5,930 nucleotides of DNA from Planctomycetota bacterium (lineage in GTDB: Bacteria; Planctomycetota; Planctomycetia; Isosphaerales; Isosphaeraceae): positions 1-5,930 of the forward strand of contig JAKBCQ010000205.1 of the NCBI GenBank assembly GCA_021807585.1, in the 5' to 3' direction. Each line of letters opens with the position of its first letter. The first letter of the stretch is position 1. A model generated the notes under the pieces. The model saw only the letters and a program-made list of their open reading frames with translations, was not told the DNA's origin and ran no database searches. This document shows, piece by piece, positions 5,651-5,930 of this stretch. The translations under genes and the position numbers were made by a program.

Positions 5651-5695
5651 AGAGAAGATTTTTTACCACGGATTACACGGATAACACGGATAAGA
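5651..5695. repeat. 45-base dispersed repeat, copy 2
   Basis: Identical over 45 bases to copy 3. It lies 77 bases after copy 1, measured start to start, with a 32-base AT-rich interval between them. Confidence 0.92.
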
Positions 5696-5733
5696 ATACA
5701 ATAAATAAATTTGATGAAAAATGGCTAAAATCA

Positions 5734-5778
5734 AGAGAAGATTTTTTACCACGGATTACACGGATAACACGGATAAGA
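5734..5778. repeat. 45-base dispersed repeat, copy 3
   Basis: Identical to copy 2 and 83 bases after it, with a 38-base interval. The 32-base interval that follows matches the interval after copy 1 at 22 of 32 positions, so the true repeated unit is nearer 77 bases. Confidence 0.92.
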
Positions 5779-5810
5779 AAATAATTAGAAAATGATGAAT
5801 AGAGTAGAAT

Positions 5811-5897
5811 AGAGAAGATTATTAACAAGGATAGCACGGATAGCACGGATAGCACGGATAGCACGGATAACACGGATAGCACGGATAATTCGGATAG
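5811..5897. repeat. Degenerate fourth copy running into a 9-base tandem array (eight units)
   Basis: AGAGAAGATTATTAAC at 5811-5826 is a diverged copy of the repeat head. From 5826 to 5897 follow eight 9-base units: CAAGGATAG, three CACGGATAG, CACGGATAA, CACGGATAG, CACGGATAA and TTCGGATAG. The outer units are degenerate and the inner ones nearly uniform, as expected from slippage expansion. Because 9 is a multiple of 3, the minus strand reads as a Leu-Ser-Val repeat, which is not a gene. The last 33 bases (5898-5930) are AT-rich and hold nothing recognisable. Confidence 0.9.
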
Positions 5898-5930
5898 AAG
5901 AATAAGGGGTTATAATTAATAAGTTTAGTA

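Noticed and set aside
5574..5826. CRISPR-like pattern: 45-base repeats with intervals of 32, 38 and 32 bases
   Set aside because: The repeat is built from 9-base tandem units, two of the intervals are related to each other (22 of 32 identical), the fourth copy decays into a slippage array, and no cas gene is present.
5673..5882. 69-residue minus-strand reading frame rich in Leu-Ser-Val repeats
   Set aside because: It is only the translation of the 9-base tandem repeats and 45-base repeats, with no ribosome site and no protein-like sequence outside them.
1..5930. tRNA, rRNA, riboswitch, transposase or integrase features
   Set aside because: I looked for cloverleaf ends, conserved RNA motifs, terminal inverted repeats and recombinase motifs on both strands and saw none that I could support.

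Overview
The window looks like chromosomal DNA from a GC-rich bacterium, most plausibly a member of the Planctomycetota or a close relative. That placement is an inference. It rests on GC-rich coding sequence broken by short AT-rich islands, GTG starts, a secretin-like secreted protein with Arg/Asp-rich tracts, and a repeat family built from 'cacggataa/cacggatag' units. No 16S or other marker gene is present.

Layout. Positions 1-1893 hold a two-gene minus-strand operon. It encodes a family 2 glycosyltransferase (949-1893) followed, with a 4-base GTGA overlap, by a membrane CDP-alcohol phosphatidyltransferase (1-952) that is cut by the left edge. Its N-terminal domain looks like a reduced nucleotidyltransferase. 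Together they suggest envelope lipid or glycan synthesis. Positions 1894-2398 are a divergent intergenic region with a plausible promoter in each direction and one doubtful 56-residue minus-strand ORF. Positions 2399-3556 encode an exported protein resembling the C-terminal part of a secretin, with an excellent Shine-Dalgarno. Positions 3557-3790 are a noncoding gap with hairpins and an AT-rich island, ending in a promoter placed so close to the next ATG that the mRNA could be leaderless.

Positions 3791-5521 form a probable DNA-damage cassette: a Y-family translesion DNA polymerase (3791-5023) and, 30 bases downstream, a 155-residue protein starting Met-Cys (5054-5521). The second protein shows ordered but divergent resemblance to SRAP/HMCES/YedK proteins, which crosslink to abasic sites through Cys2. 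Bypass polymerase plus a Cys2 abasic-site protein is the most interesting hypothesis here. The polymerase gene also switches codon usage sharply at the boundary of its little-finger domain.

Positions 5522-5930 contain no gene. They hold three 45-base repeats with a degenerate fourth copy, then an array of eight 9-base units.

Everything was read by eye. Family assignments rest on motifs, and the SRAP and degenerate-nucleotidyltransferase assignments need profile or structure comparison.
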